Part shown: positions 16,371 to 27,180 of the stretch, in pieces
Position numbering within the stretch: position 1 is the stretch's first letter
How the letters are laid out: each line of letters begins with the position of its first letter
From: Rheinheimera sp. 1928-s
GTDB lineage: Bacteria > Pseudomonadota > Gammaproteobacteria > Enterobacterales > Alteromonadaceae
Length of the DNA: 64,000 bases
Assembly (NCBI RefSeq): GCF_029269265.1
Contig: NZ_JARIXP010000001.1
Coordinates: 291,568-355,567 of the forward strand
Reading direction: 5' to 3'
Made by a program: the position numbers and the translations under genes
Notes under the pieces: generated by a model
The model's database searches: none
What the model was told of the DNA's origin: nothing
What the model saw: only the letters and a program-made list of their open reading frames with translations

Positions 16371-17279
16371 ATGACTACAGCAGTAGGCTATGATGGCCCG
16401 TTTTATTTAGGTGTAGATGGTGGAGGCAGCAAATGCCGGGTCATCATAGTCACAGAAGACAATCAGGTAATAGGTGAGGGCTTATCTGGCCCTGCCAATC
16501 CGTTACGTGGCATGAAAGTCGCAACCGACTCTATTCTGGCCGCTACCCAACAAGCTTTGACTTGTGCTGGTATGGCTTTTAAAGATATGTCGAAACTTGT
16601 TGTGGGCGCCGGTTTGGCTGGCGTCAATATGCCTGAATACTATCGTATTTTTTCAGAATGGCAGCATCCTTTTGCGCAATTGCACTTGACCAGCGATTTG
16701 CATGTGGCTTGTATTGGTGCTCATCAGGGCGGTGATGGTGCTGTGATTATTGCAGGCACCGGCTCTTGTGGTTTGGCTGATGTCAAAGGCCAACTGATTG
16801 AAGTGGGCGGCCACGGTTTTCCTTATGGTGATAACGGCAGCGGTGCCTGGATAGGTTTACAAATGGTACACCATGTGCTGTTAGCCAAAGATTTATTAGG
16901 TCCGCAAACGCTGCTGACTGATTTGTTATGCCATGAATTAAAGCTCAGTCAGACCCTGGCACTGGTTGATTTCTTTATGCACGCTACACCCACTACTTAT
17001 GCCAAATATGCGCCTCTGGTATTTACTGCCGCGGAACAGGGCGATGTTTTGGCGCAGCAAATAGTGCAGCAAGCTGCGGCTCATATCAGCGCTATAGCCC
17101 AACGTTTATTGGTTATTCATCCACCCCGTTTGTCTTTAATTGGTGGTTTGGCGCACAAGTTACAACCTTATCTGGCGTCGGAAGTGCAGCAAAAAGTCAC
17201 GCCTGCGATAGAAGCGCCAGAATTTGGTGCAGTCTGGTTTGCTAAACAGCGCCAGCAAAAAGCTCAACGTATTTCTTAA
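16371..17279 (+). CDS. nagK: N-acetylglucosamine kinase, BadF/BadG-type
   Basis: A 302-residue sugar kinase of the BadF/BadG/BcrA/BcrD ATPase family, the non-ROK type used as GlcNAc kinase in Shewanella. It would phosphorylate GlcNAc to GlcNAc-6-phosphate with ATP in the cytoplasm. Visible are the first phosphate motif 'LGVDGGGSKCRV' (about residues 13-24), 'VIIAGTGSCGL' (about 124-134), 'GDNGSGAWIG' (about 153-162) and the adenosine motif near 'LSLIGGLAHKL'. The ATG at 16371 follows GAGGTTGGTAGG. It is the first gene of nagK-nagB-nagA-nagP-nagX, all on one strand with short gaps, behind the operator at 16261. Confidence 0.9.
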   Translation: MTTAVGYDGPFYLGVDGGGSKCRVIIVTEDNQVIGEGLSGPANPLRGMKVATDSILAATQQALTCAGMAFKDMSKLVVGAGLAGVNMPEYYRIFSEWQHPFAQLHLTSDLHVACIGAHQGGDGAVIIAGTGSCGLADVKGQLIEVGGHGFPYGDNGSGAWIGLQMVHHVLLAKDLLGPQTLLTDLLCHELKLSQTLALVDFFMHATPTTYAKYAPLVFTAAEQGDVLAQQIVQQAAAHISAIAQRLLVIHPPRLSLIGGLAHKLQPYLASEVQQKVTPAIEAPEFGAVWFAKQRQQKAQRIS

Positions 17280-17312
17280 TAAATCTCTTAACTTTAAGCA
17301 GTGAGTAACCCA

Positions 17313-18314
17313 ATGATGACCCGAACTATTATGGCGCAGGAAGCTGCGGAAGCACCAAGCCGGATCCGTGAACAATTAGCTGCCAATGCCAGTCGTATTG
17401 CCGACATAGTGACGTTGATCAAACAAAAACAGCCACGTTATGTCTATATGGTAGGCCGTGGTTCATCCGATCATGCCGGCGTGTTTGCCAAGTATCTGAT
17501 TGAGATTGAAATAGGTTTACCCGTTGCTGCTGCAGCCCCTTCTATTGCCAGCGTCTATAACAAACAACTGGATTTAACAGGTGCTTTAGTTCTGGTGATT
17601 TCGCAATCAGGCAGAAGCCCGGATATTCTGGCTCAGGTTGCTATGGCCAAAGCGGCTGGAGCTCTGGTTATTGCATTGGTGAATGATGAGAGCTCACCTT
17701 TAGCTGCACAAGCCGATCAGGTGATCCCTCTGAATGTGGGTGCTGAAAAAGCCGTTGCAGCGACAAAAAGTTATTTGGCCACTTTAAGTGCTTTATTGCA
17801 GCTGGTTGCCGCATGGTCTGGCAGCAGTCAGTTACAGGATGCCGTAATTAGTCTGCCAGAATTACTGGAGCGGGCCATCGAATTACCTGCTCAACTGACA
17901 GCTCAATCTTTAGAAGGTGTCAAACATCTGGTGGTGTTGGGTCGAGGTCCTGGTTATGCCATCAGCCGCGAAATTGCACTAAAACTCAAAGAAGTCTGTG
18001 GCATTCATGCTGAAGCTTTTTCCAGCGCCGAATTCCTGCATGGCCCTGTGACTTTAGTCAAAGATCAGTTCGCTATTGTTGATGTCAGCATAGCGGACGA
18101 AGCTAATGCGGCTCATCAGGCACAAATTGCCGAAGTACGTAGCCGTGGAGCCCGAATTGTGCATTTGCATCATGCTGATTTGTTATCTAATCCACGGGTA
18201 CTACCACTGGCTTTATTGCAGCGCTTTTATCTGGATGTTGAAGCTGTAGCACGCAGTCGCGGTGTGAATCCGGATGCACCTCCAGGCCTGAACAAAGTGA
18301 CTAAAACGGTCTGA
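17313..18314 (+). CDS. nagB: Glucosamine-6-phosphate deaminase, SIS-domain type (NagB-II)
   Basis: About 333 residues with two SIS domains and no glutaminase domain, which is the alternative NagB-II form found in Shewanella. It converts glucosamine-6-phosphate to fructose-6-phosphate and ammonia. Landmarks are 'VGRGSSDHAGVFAKY' (about residues 46-60), 'ISQSGRSPDILAQ' (about 95-107), 'VAATKSYLATLSAL' and the second-domain 'GRGPGYAISREIALKLKE' with 'EFLHGPVTLV'. The start is uncertain: ATG at 17313 or 17316, or GTG at 17301, none with a strong ribosome-binding site; homologues begin near the 'TRTIMAQEA' segment, so I chose 17313. It lies 33 bp after nagK and 10 bp before nagA. Confidence 0.9.
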   Translation: MMTRTIMAQEAAEAPSRIREQLAANASRIADIVTLIKQKQPRYVYMVGRGSSDHAGVFAKYLIEIEIGLPVAAAAPSIASVYNKQLDLTGALVLVISQSGRSPDILAQVAMAKAAGALVIALVNDESSPLAAQADQVIPLNVGAEKAVAATKSYLATLSALLQLVAAWSGSSQLQDAVISLPELLERAIELPAQLTAQSLEGVKHLVVLGRGPGYAISREIALKLKEVCGIHAEAFSSAEFLHGPVTLVKDQFAIVDVSIADEANAAHQAQIAEVRSRGARIVHLHHADLLSNPRVLPLALLQRFYLDVEAVARSRGVNPDAPPGLNKVTKTV

Positions 18315-18324
18315 TGAGGTGGTG

Positions 18325-19446
18325 ATGCAACAGATTTCAGTAGCCCGACTGTTTGATGGTCAGAACTGGCAGCAGAATGTAACTTTAACAATTGACGCTG
18401 GTCGTATTCATTCGATTCAACCCGCTGATGGTGCCGTACTGCAAGGTACGCTGGTGCCTGGTTTTATTGATGTGCAGGTGAACGGCGGCGGTGGCGCTTT
18501 GTTTAATACCGATACCAGTCTTGAAGCGCTACGCACTATGGTCAAAGCCCATGCTCAGTTTGGCAGCACAGCACTCTTGCCTACAGTGATCACTGATTCA
18601 GTTGCCGTAATGCAACAAGCTGCGGACGTGATAGCTCAGGCTATTGCCAGCAAAGAGCCTGGTATTTTGGGTGTACATTTTGAAGGCCCGCATTTGTCTG
18701 TGCCGAAAAAAGGTGTTCACCCTGAACCTCATATCCGGCCTTTATCAGCAGCTGAGCTGGCAATTTATCGTCGTACTGATCTGGGCATCAAACTGGTGAC
18801 AGTGGCACCTGAGAACATTAGTCCTGAACAAATTAAAGAGTTAGTGAACGCTGATGTCATTGTTTGTTTAGGCCACAGCAACGCAGATGCAGCTACAGTG
18901 CAAGCCGCTCTTGCGGCCGGAGCGACTGGTTTTACTCATTTATACAATGCCATGTCGCCTTTAACCTCGCGTGAACCTGGTGTGGTGGGGGCGGCTCTTG
19001 CTGATCCGCACAGCTGGTGTGGCATTATTTTAGATGGTTTTCATGTGCATCCGCTGGCGGTAAAAGTGGCCTTAGCGGCTAAGCCAAAAGGCAAATTGCT
19101 GATCGTCACAGATGCGATGTCGCCTGTGGGCACCAGTCAGAGCGAATTTGATTTTTTTGACGGCAAAGTCATACGTGACGGCAATAAATTAACCAATTTA
19201 AACGGCAACTTAGCGGGTTCAGTGCTGGATATGGCCAGTGCTGTGTCTTATGCAGTCAAGGTGCTTGGCCTTGAACTGTCTGAAGCTGTGCGTATGGCAT
19301 CTTTATACCCAGCCGAGTTTTTAGGCATCAGCCTCGAGCGTGGACAAATCAAAGCAGGGGCTGCAGCTGATCTGGTTCTGCTGAATGATGAAGGACTGGT
19401 ACAGCAGTGCTGGCTAGAAGGTCAGACTTTTATCGAAACCAAATAA
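18325..19446 (+). CDS. nagA: N-acetylglucosamine-6-phosphate deacetylase
   Basis: A 373-residue amidohydrolase that removes acetate from GlcNAc-6-phosphate. Metal and active-site motifs are in order: 'PGFIDVQVNGGGG' (about residues 45-57), 'GVHFEGPHLS' (metal Glu, about 115-124), 'CLGHSNAD' (His), 'FTHLYNAMSPL' (His), 'GIILDGFHVHP' and 'LLIVTDAMSPVG' (catalytic Asp). The ATG at 18325 is preferred because GAGGT lies 4 bases upstream; the two GTG codons before it are less likely. Between nagB and nagP in the operon. Confidence 0.94.
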   Translation: MQQISVARLFDGQNWQQNVTLTIDAGRIHSIQPADGAVLQGTLVPGFIDVQVNGGGGALFNTDTSLEALRTMVKAHAQFGSTALLPTVITDSVAVMQQAADVIAQAIASKEPGILGVHFEGPHLSVPKKGVHPEPHIRPLSAAELAIYRRTDLGIKLVTVAPENISPEQIKELVNADVIVCLGHSNADAATVQAALAAGATGFTHLYNAMSPLTSREPGVVGAALADPHSWCGIILDGFHVHPLAVKVALAAKPKGKLLIVTDAMSPVGTSQSEFDFFDGKVIRDGNKLTNLNGNLAGSVLDMASAVSYAVKVLGLELSEAVRMASLYPAEFLGISLERGQIKAGAAADLVLLNDEGLVQQCWLEGQTFIETK

Positions 19447-19504
19447 CTAATAAATTTATCCAATAAATTCAACATAATAACTATTAAAGCAACAGGAAGG
19501 AATT

Positions 19505-20809
19505 ATGGAAATGACAGTTGATACCCCAAAGGTGCGTAGTGGCGTTTTGCCTATGGTCATAGTGGCCATGCTGTTTTTTGTACTGGGTTTTGCCACCTGG
19601 CTTAATGGCTCTTTAATGCCGTATTTAAAACAAATGCTGCAACTAACCCCATTGCAGGCTTCCCTGGTACTGTTTTCCTTTTACATTGCCGTTACTTTTA
19701 CCGCTTTGCCATCGGCCTGGCTGATCCGCAAGGTAGGTTACAAAAATGGTATGGCATTGGGGATGGCTGTGATGATGCTGGCAGGCCTTTTGTATATTCC
19801 TGCCGCACAAACTCAAACCTTCGCTTTGTTTTTGCTGGCTCAGTTGGTGATAGGCGCAGGTCAGACTTTATTACAAACAGCAGTGAATCCCTATGTGGTG
19901 AAAATTGGCCCTGAAGAAACTGCTGCTGTGCGTATCAGTATTATGGGTATTCTGAATAAAACTGCAGGTGTGGTTGCTCCCTTGGTGTTTACGGCCTTGA
20001 TTGTCAGTGGCTTTACCGCTCCTGTAGAGACTGCACTGACCCCGGAACAAATTGACGCTATGGCTGCTAGTCTGGTGTTTCCTTACCTGGGATTGGCTGC
20101 CTTTTTAGGTCTGTTGGGTTTAGCTGTTAAATACTCACCTTTGCCTGAACTGGAAAAAGAGTCTGGTACAGGTACAGGTGTTGAACAGTTAAAAGCTGTA
20201 TTGGCGAAACCGGCGCTGGTGTTGGGTGTACTGTCGTTATTTGTTTATGTGGCCGTTGAAGTGATAGCAGGCGACACCATAGGTTTGTTTGCGTTGTCGC
20301 TTGGCGTTGAGCGTTACACAGTTATGACGTCTTACACTATGGCTTGTATGGTGGTGGGCTATATCTTAGGTATTCTTCTTATACCACGAGTGTTATCCCA
20401 GCAAAAAGCTTTGGCAGTTTCTGCAGTTTTAGGTTTGGTTTTGACGTTGGCTGTGGTGTTTGGCGATACCAACTCTTACTTGATAGCGAATGCGCTGCTG
20501 GTGCCGTTTGGCGGTACAGCTTTGCCAGACGCCTTGTTATTTATCGCTATTCTTGGTTTAGCCAATGCCATTGTCTGGCCTGCGGTCTGGCCTCTGGCGT
20601 TATCTGGTCTTGGCACTTTAACCAGTATTGGTTCGGCTTTACTGATTATGGGCATAGCAGGCGGCGCATTTGGTCCGCTGTTTTGGGGTCTTGCCAGCGG
20701 CACAGCCTTAGGGCAGCAGGGCGCGTATCTGGTGATGTTGCCTTGTTATGCCTTTATCCTGTTTTATGCGTTGAAGGGGCATAAGCTCACTAGTTGGAAA
20801 AGCTCTTAA
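19505..20809 (+). CDS. nagP: N-acetylglucosamine MFS permease (NagP, FHS family)
   Basis: A 434-residue major-facilitator permease with about twelve membrane segments, of the fucose/glucose/galactose:H+ symporter (FucP-like) group. The segment 'GFATWLNGSLMPYLKQMLQL' near residues 28-47 and 'GAGQTLLQTAVNPYV' near 118-132 are characteristic of GlcNAc and hexose members. In Shewanella the equivalent gene carries GlcNAc across the inner membrane in place of a phosphotransferase system. ATG at 19505 follows CAGGAAGGAATT, an excellent ribosome-binding site. No PTS gene is visible, consistent with the free-sugar plus NagK route. Confidence 0.92.
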   Translation: MEMTVDTPKVRSGVLPMVIVAMLFFVLGFATWLNGSLMPYLKQMLQLTPLQASLVLFSFYIAVTFTALPSAWLIRKVGYKNGMALGMAVMMLAGLLYIPAAQTQTFALFLLAQLVIGAGQTLLQTAVNPYVVKIGPEETAAVRISIMGILNKTAGVVAPLVFTALIVSGFTAPVETALTPEQIDAMAASLVFPYLGLAAFLGLLGLAVKYSPLPELEKESGTGTGVEQLKAVLAKPALVLGVLSLFVYVAVEVIAGDTIGLFALSLGVERYTVMTSYTMACMVVGYILGILLIPRVLSQQKALAVSAVLGLVLTLAVVFGDTNSYLIANALLVPFGGTALPDALLFIAILGLANAIVWPAVWPLALSGLGTLTSIGSALLIMGIAGGAFGPLFWGLASGTALGQQGAYLVMLPCYAFILFYALKGHKLTSWKSS

Positions 20810-20827
20810 TTTGTTAAAGGTGCCTGC

Positions 20828-21919
20828 ATGTCTTCACCACGTTTTTATGCGCTGGATGCGTTAAGAGGCTTAGCCATAGCCTTGATGATCCTGGTCAATA
20901 CTCCAGGATCCTGGCAGCATGTCTATACACCGCTTTTGCATGCGCCCTGGGATGGATTTACCTTTGCCGATATCGTCTTCCCGACCTTTTTGTTTGTGGT
21001 GGGGGCTGCGATGTTTTATTCGCTGAAAACGGCCGTCTTATCCAGACAAAGCTTGTGGCGGGTCAGCAGCAGGGCCTTAAAGTTGATTGGCATTGGTGTG
21101 TTGCTAAATTACGTGCCTTTTAGTGTCGATCTGGCCGAATTACGTTTGCCCGGTGTATTGCAACGCATAGGTTTGGCCTACTGGCTGGCCGCTTTGTTGA
21201 TTTTGACGGTAAAACGCAGTTACTTGCCTTTTTTTGCTGTGGCTTTAGTGTTGTTGTATTGGTTAGCGCTGGTGCTGGGCGGTGGTGAGTTGCCTTATAG
21301 CCTGGAGCATAATCTGGTGCGGCAATGGGATTTAGCCATTTTTGGCGCTGCTCATTTGTATCAGGGTTTTGGTGTGGCTTTTGATCCTGAAGGTTTATTA
21401 AGCACTTTGCCTTGTGTGGTGGCTGTCTTAATTGGTTTTGGTACAGCCTCGTTTTTACAGGGCAAACAGCAGCACCACGCCTTGCGTCTGTTATTGCTGG
21501 CTGGTGTGGCTCTGGTGGTTCTGGCTTTGCTTTGGCAGGTACTTTGGCCTATTAATAAAGCCTTATGGTCCGGCAGTTATCTGGCGCTGGGTAGTGGCTT
21601 AATTTTATTGTTATTAGCAGCTTTGGTCTGGTGTATTGATATTAAAGGCTGGACTAGTCTGGCTGAACCTTTAAAAGTCTACGGCACGAATCCACTCTTT
21701 ATTTATATTTTGTCCTGGCTCTGGGCAGTATTGATAGGGCAGCTGATTTTTATTCCTGCAGAGACAGGTTCAGTCTCTTTGTATCAATGGGGTTTTGAGC
21801 AATTGGCTTTAGTGTTCCCTGCCAAACTGGCGTCTTTTGTGTTTGCTTTACTGCATGTAATTGGCTTCTGGTATCTGTCACTGCTGCTGTATAAACGCAA
21901 TATAATCATTAAGCTATAA
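20828..21919 (+). CDS. nagX: NagX, acyltransferase-like membrane protein (DUF5009/HGSNAT family)
   Basis: A 363-residue protein with roughly ten membrane segments, similar to the catalytic region of heparan-alpha-glucosaminide N-acetyltransferase. The N-terminal 'YALDALRGLAIALMILVN' and 'FADIVFPTFLFVVGAAMF' motifs are the family signature. In nag loci it is called NagX; a transmembrane acetyl transfer to glucosamine or its oligomers has been proposed but its function is not settled. It is the last gene of the nag operon, 18 bp after nagP, with GGTGCCTGC before the ATG. A perfect 59-bp palindrome follows its stop. Confidence 0.88.
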   Translation: MSSPRFYALDALRGLAIALMILVNTPGSWQHVYTPLLHAPWDGFTFADIVFPTFLFVVGAAMFYSLKTAVLSRQSLWRVSSRALKLIGIGVLLNYVPFSVDLAELRLPGVLQRIGLAYWLAALLILTVKRSYLPFFAVALVLLYWLALVLGGGELPYSLEHNLVRQWDLAIFGAAHLYQGFGVAFDPEGLLSTLPCVVAVLIGFGTASFLQGKQQHHALRLLLLAGVALVVLALLWQVLWPINKALWSGSYLALGSGLILLLLAALVWCIDIKGWTSLAEPLKVYGTNPLFIYILSWLWAVLIGQLIFIPAETGSVSLYQWGFEQLALVFPAKLASFVFALLHVIGFWYLSLLLYKRNIIIKL

Positions 21920-21976
21920 AAATGGGGTCAGATCACATTATTTGCCTGGCAAATAATGTGATCTGACCCCATTTTT
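21918..21976. terminator. Perfect 29-bp palindrome with 1-nt loop, two-way terminator, REP-like
   Basis: Arms 21918-21946 and 21948-21976 are exact reverse complements around a single T. The left arm begins AAAAATGGGGTCAGATCACA. The outer A5/T5 provides a U tract on both strands, so it ends both the nag operon and the convergent Wzi-like gene. Its first bases overlap the nagX stop. Same family as 6573-6619. Confidence 0.88.
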
Positions 21977-21978
21977 AG

Positions 21979-23394
21979 TTAGAACCTGTATTCCCAGGTG
22001 GTGGCTGCGGCAACTTCGTCAGCACCTTCCGGCAATAATGGCGATTGATCCAGATAACGTAACTGCAGACTCAGCAAACCATTAAAAAATGGTCGTCTGT
22101 GTTCTGCTTTGGCTTGCCAGCTTTGTTCGCTGTTGCCTGCATTGTCATAATAATTTGCCAGATACAGATGGCCTGACCAACTGATGCCGTCATACGTCTG
22201 GTAATGATAGCCAGCGCTTAATACGCGAGCGTCTTTGCCATAACCGCTTCCAATCACACGGCCGTACCTGCTGTAACCCTGAGGGTACAACTCGCCCTGA
22301 TAAGCGCAATCGCCTTTAATCACTGAGTCAGGACAATCAATATAAGTATCTGAATACTCCATATTTACGGTATGAATGCCTGAGCTATTACCCCAGTAAC
22401 TGCGAACACCTGCCAGTAACAAGGGGTTGTCCGGCAGTCCTTCTGCGTTATCATCATCTGCCAGTTCAACATAAGCCGTCAGAGGCTGGTTCAGCAGATT
22501 GAAGTGATAACTTAAATCTATGGCCGCTCTTTGATCGGAATTAGCGCTGGCTTCGTCTTTATTGATGACCATATCCCACCAGTCACCAAAGCCATTATTT
22601 TTACCCCGGCCACCCCATTGACTAACGCGGGATATTCCCAGCTCCAGAGTAGCTGTAGGTCTGAAATTGAAACGCCCGCCCCAATAACGGGTTTGGCTGA
22701 CAGGGCTTTGATGTTCACCTAAGCCTATAAAGGTAGTGAAACTCCATGGTCCTAACCAGTTCAGCACTGGCAAATCTATGGCATCCCACCCATGGCGGCT
22801 TAAACGTACAGAAGGTAATGGCCTGGCGTTGTTACTTTGCAGCAAGGCGCTTTGCTGGCCAGGACCCCACCAGGTACTGACCTGATCGACCGACAATACC
22901 CAGTTGCCCAGCAAGGCTGCCAGATAACTATTGTCGTAGGTTAAATCCTGTTCTGTGCTGCCATCATGGCGTTTACGGTAATGCACTTCTGAACGGCCGG
23001 CAAAGACATCATTCTGAAACTCACTGAATACTGTGATGCTAGCTTGATCCTGATAGGTTTCGCCAAAACTCTGAATACCCATTTGCTCTGAATTGGCTTT
23101 AAGCTTAATCCCTGCGGTTTTATCACTTTCGTTGACATTCAGAGCTTTACGCACATGAGCCAGAGCAAAAGTCACTTCCTCACTGTAACGGCGATTCGGA
23201 GCCTTAGCTAAATCTTTGGCAATGTTTTTCCACATCAATGGATAGGTATTCACAGGACCACTGATTAAACCTGCGTGAGACAAAGTTTGCAGCGACTGGC
23301 GCAGGTAATTGTCCTGCGTATCCATCCAGGGTGTTGCCTGTGCTGACAACGCCAGAAAAGCCAGAGTAAAAGTGCTGTACTTAAGTTTTTTCAT
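21979..23394 (-). CDS. Wzi-family outer-membrane capsule-assembly-like protein
   Basis: About 471 residues: a signal peptide ('MKKLKYSTFTLAFLALSAQA') followed by an alpha-helical N-terminal stretch and a beta-barrel-like remainder with alternating hydrophobic strands, ending in Phe ('AAATTWEYRF'). It matches the Wzi/capsule-assembly family, including 'VDQVSTWWGPGQQSALLQSN' and 'LPVLNWLGPWSFTTFIGLGE'. Wzi in E. coli is a surface lectin that anchors capsule. Here no capsule genes are adjacent, so the role is open; export or anchoring of exopolysaccharide is likely. The ATG at 23394 is chosen over a TTG at 23403. Confidence 0.82.
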   Translation of the reverse strand: MKKLKYSTFTLAFLALSAQATPWMDTQDNYLRQSLQTLSHAGLISGPVNTYPLMWKNIAKDLAKAPNRRYSEEVTFALAHVRKALNVNESDKTAGIKLKANSEQMGIQSFGETYQDQASITVFSEFQNDVFAGRSEVHYRKRHDGSTEQDLTYDNSYLAALLGNWVLSVDQVSTWWGPGQQSALLQSNNARPLPSVRLSRHGWDAIDLPVLNWLGPWSFTTFIGLGEHQSPVSQTRYWGGRFNFRPTATLELGISRVSQWGGRGKNNGFGDWWDMVINKDEASANSDQRAAIDLSYHFNLLNQPLTAYVELADDDNAEGLPDNPLLLAGVRSYWGNSSGIHTVNMEYSDTYIDCPDSVIKGDCAYQGELYPQGYSRYGRVIGSGYGKDARVLSAGYHYQTYDGISWSGHLYLANYYDNAGNSEQSWQAKAEHRRPFFNGLLSLQLRYLDQSPLLPEGADEVAAATTWEYRF

Positions 23395-23418
23395 TACGAC
23401 CAAAATCCGTATATCAAA

Positions 23419-24670
<1,252 letters not shown>

Positions 24671-24806
24671 CGGTCCGCTGGCAACTATTTGCTACGCAAC
24701 TAATCCGATCTGCAGCCTTTTCTGACAGAAAAGCGCTGCATCCCTTGCGCTTAGTGATTACAATACGGCGGATTTTACCAAGCCCTCAGCCTTTCTGGAG
24801 AAAGTT

Positions 24807-26003
24807 ATGCGAACGACTCCTTTCCTTGCGCACTTACAACAACAAATAGAAGACGTAAAAGTGCAAGGCCTGTACAAAGCCGAACGAGTGATCAGCTCGC
24901 AGCAACAAGCCACCGTGACCGTAGGTCATGAACAAGTACTAAATTTCTGTGCCAATAACTACTTAGGTTTAGCCAATAATCCGGAGCTGATTCAAGCAGC
25001 CCAGCAAGGCCTGGACTCCCATGGTTTTGGGGTAGCCTCTGTGCGTTTTATCTGTGGTACTCAGGATATTCACAAAGAACTGGAACAAAAAATCAGCGGC
25101 TTTTTAGGCACTGAAGACACTATTTTGTATTCCTCTTGCTTTGATGCCAACGGTGGTTTGTTCGAAACCATTTTAGGCGCTGAAGATGCAGTGATTTCCG
25201 ATTCGTTAAACCATGCCTCTATTATCGACGGTGTACGTTTATGTAAAGCCAAACGCTACCGTTATGCCAATAACGATATGGCCGAATTAGAAGCTCAACT
25301 GAAACAAGCGGATGCTGATGGTGCCCGTTTTAAACTGATAGCCACAGACGGCGTGTTTTCTATGGATGGCGTCATCGCCGACTTAAAATCCATTTGTGAT
25401 TTAGCCGATAAATACAATGCACTGGTGATGGTGGACGACAGCCACGCTGTAGGTTTTGTTGGTAAAAATGGCCGTGGCACTCACGAATACTGTGATGTGC
25501 TGGACCGTGTTGATATTATCACCGGTACTTTAGGCAAAGCTTTAGGTGGCGCTTCTGGTGGCTACACCTCCGGCAAAAAAGAAGTGATTGAGTGGTTACG
25601 TCAACGTTCACGTCCTTATTTATTCTCTAATTCTTTAGCGCCTTCTATTGTGACAGCGTCCATCAAAGTGCTGGATTTACTGGCAAACGGTGATGCACTG
25701 CGCGCTAAATTGTGGGACAACGTTAGTTATTTCCGCGAAAAAATGTCAGCCGCTGGTTTTACTCTGGCAGGCAAAGATCACGCTATTATTCCTGTGATGT
25801 TAGGGGACGCCAAAGTTGCAGCTGAAATGGCGCGTCGAATGCTCGCTGAAGGTATTTATGTAGTGGGTTTCTCCTTCCCTGTAGTGCCAAAAGATCAGGC
25901 GCGTATCCGCACCCAGATCTCGGCTGCACATAACAAAGAACACCTGGATAAAGCCATCAATGCCTTTATCCGTATTGGTAAAGAAATGGGCGTAATTGCC
26001 TGA
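24807..26003 (+). CDS. kbl: 2-amino-3-ketobutyrate coenzyme A ligase
   Basis: A 398-residue PLP enzyme of the alpha-oxoamine synthase family; it cleaves 2-amino-3-ketobutyrate with CoA to glycine and acetyl-CoA. Visible are '[14 protein letters not shown]' (about residues 49-62), '[19 protein letters not shown]' (PLP contacts, about 210-228) and the PLP lysine in '[18 protein letters not shown]' (Lys about 244). Length matches E. coli Kbl (398). The ATG follows CTGGAGAAAGTT. It is followed after 7 bp by tdh, the standard threonine catabolic operon. Confidence 0.97.
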   Translation: MRTTPFLAHLQQQIEDVKVQGLYKAERVISSQQQATVTVGHEQVLNFCANNYLGLANNPELIQAAQQGLDSHGFGVASVRFICGTQDIHKELEQKISGFLGTEDTILYSSCFDANGGLFETILGAEDAVISDSLNHASIIDGVRLCKAKRYRYANNDMAELEAQLKQADADGARFKLIATDGVFSMDGVIADLKSICDLADKYNALVMVDDSHAVGFVGKNGRGTHEYCDVLDRVDIITGTLGKALGGASGGYTSGKKEVIEWLRQRSRPYLFSNSLAPSIVTASIKVLDLLANGDALRAKLWDNVSYFREKMSAAGFTLAGKDHAIIPVMLGDAKVAAEMARRMLAEGIYVVGFSFPVVPKDQARIRTQISAAHNKEHLDKAINAFIRIGKEMGVIA

Positions 26004-26010
26004 GGACGCC

Positions 26011-27036
26011 ATGATGAAAGCATTAGCAAAATTAAAAGCAGAACCGGGCATTTGGCAAACCGAAGTGGAGATGCCAAAAGTAGGCCCAAATGATGTTCTG
26101 ATCAAAATCAAAAAAACCGCTATTTGTGGCACAGACGTGCATATCTATAAATGGGATGAATGGGCACAAAACACTATTCCTCATGGCATGGTAGTGGGTC
26201 ACGAATATGTCGGCGAAGTGGTGGATATGGGCTCTGAAGTTCGTGGTTTTGCCAAAGGCGACCGCGTATCAGGTGAAGGCCATTTAGTCTGTGGTTTTTG
26301 CCGTAACTGCCGCGCCGGTCGTGTGCATTTATGCCGCAACACCATAGGTGTGGGCGTCAACCGTGAAGGCTCTTTTGCTGAATACCTGTCTATTCCGGCT
26401 TTTAACGTCTTTAAAATTCCGGACAATATTCCGGATAATATCGCGGCTATCTTCGACCCATTTGGCAACGCAGTGCACACTGCATTGTCTTTTGATTTAG
26501 TGGGTGAAGACGTACTCATCACAGGCGCAGGCCCTATCGGCATTATGGCTGTGGCTGTAGCCCGTCATGTTGGTGCCCGCCATATCGTCATTACCGACGT
26601 GAACCCATACCGCCTGGAGCTGGCGCGTAAAATGGGCGCGACACGGGCAGTAGACGTCAGCAAAGAAGATTTAAAAGACGTGATGAAAGAGCTGGGCATG
26701 ACTGAAGGTTTTGACGTCGGTCTGGAAATGTCCGGTGTGCCTTCAGCCTTTCGTGGCATGTTAGACACCATCAACCATGGTGGCAAAATTGCCATGTTAG
26801 GTATTCCACCTTCAGATATGGCAGTGGATTGGAACAAAGTGATTTTTAAAGGCCTGGTGATCAAAGGCATTTATGGCCGTGAAATGTTTGAAACCTGGTA
26901 CAAAATGGCCAGCTTAATTCAATCAGGTCTGGACTTAACTCCTATCGTCACTCACGAAATGCCAATGGAAAACTACAAGGAAGGTTTTGAGATTATGTGC
27001 TCAGGCCAGTCCGGCAAAGTGATCCTCAACTGGTAA
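26011..27036 (+). CDS. tdh: L-threonine 3-dehydrogenase
   Basis: A 341-residue zinc-dependent medium-chain dehydrogenase that oxidises threonine to 2-amino-3-ketobutyrate with NAD. Catalytic zinc ligands are in 'AICGTDVH' (Cys38) and 'GHEYVG' (His-Glu, about 63-64), the structural zinc cluster in '[15 protein letters not shown]', and the NAD fold in '[20 protein letters not shown]'. The protein matches E. coli Tdh almost along its whole length. Start: ATGATG at 26011, with GAGGAC 4 bases upstream; the first or second ATG may be used. The open frame extends upstream into kbl, but that start has no support. Confidence 0.97.
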   Translation: MMKALAKLKAEPGIWQTEVEMPKVGPNDVLIKIKKTAICGTDVHIYKWDEWAQNTIPHGMVVGHEYVGEVVDMGSEVRGFAKGDRVSGEGHLVCGFCRNCRAGRVHLCRNTIGVGVNREGSFAEYLSIPAFNVFKIPDNIPDNIAAIFDPFGNAVHTALSFDLVGEDVLITGAGPIGIMAVAVARHVGARHIVITDVNPYRLELARKMGATRAVDVSKEDLKDVMKELGMTEGFDVGLEMSGVPSAFRGMLDTINHGGKIAMLGIPPSDMAVDWNKVIFKGLVIKGIYGREMFETWYKMASLIQSGLDLTPIVTHEMPMENYKEGFEIMCSGQSGKVILNW

Positions 27037-27040
27037 TTTG

Positions 27041-27069
27041 ACGGGGGCAGAGTTTTGCTCTGTCCCCGT
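27041..27069 (+). terminator. Stem-loop terminator after kbl-tdh
   Basis: A 12-bp stem, ACGGGGGCAGAG pairing with CTCTGTCCCCGT (one G-T pair), and a TTTTG loop, begins 4 bp after the tdh stop. No strong T run follows, so it may act as a 3' stabiliser or partial terminator. Related in sequence to 13340-13364. Confidence 0.65.
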
Positions 27070-27136
27070 ACCTCACTCTCTGTTTTTCTCTGTTTTCTGC
27101 TATTTATTTCCTGCTTGGCAGTCTAAATGCGATCTG

Positions 27137-27161
27137 TTATCATTTGATAATCATTCTTATC
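27137..27161. promoter_or_regulatory. Candidate Fur box
   Basis: TTATCA-TT-TGATAA is a perfect inverted repeat at 27137-27150, overlapping TGATAAT-C-ATTCTTA, which matches the 7-1-7 Fur consensus at 12 of 14 positions. It ends 19 bp before the reductase start codon. Confidence 0.6.
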
Positions 27162-27180
27162 TGAACCTGTTGCTGTTCCA

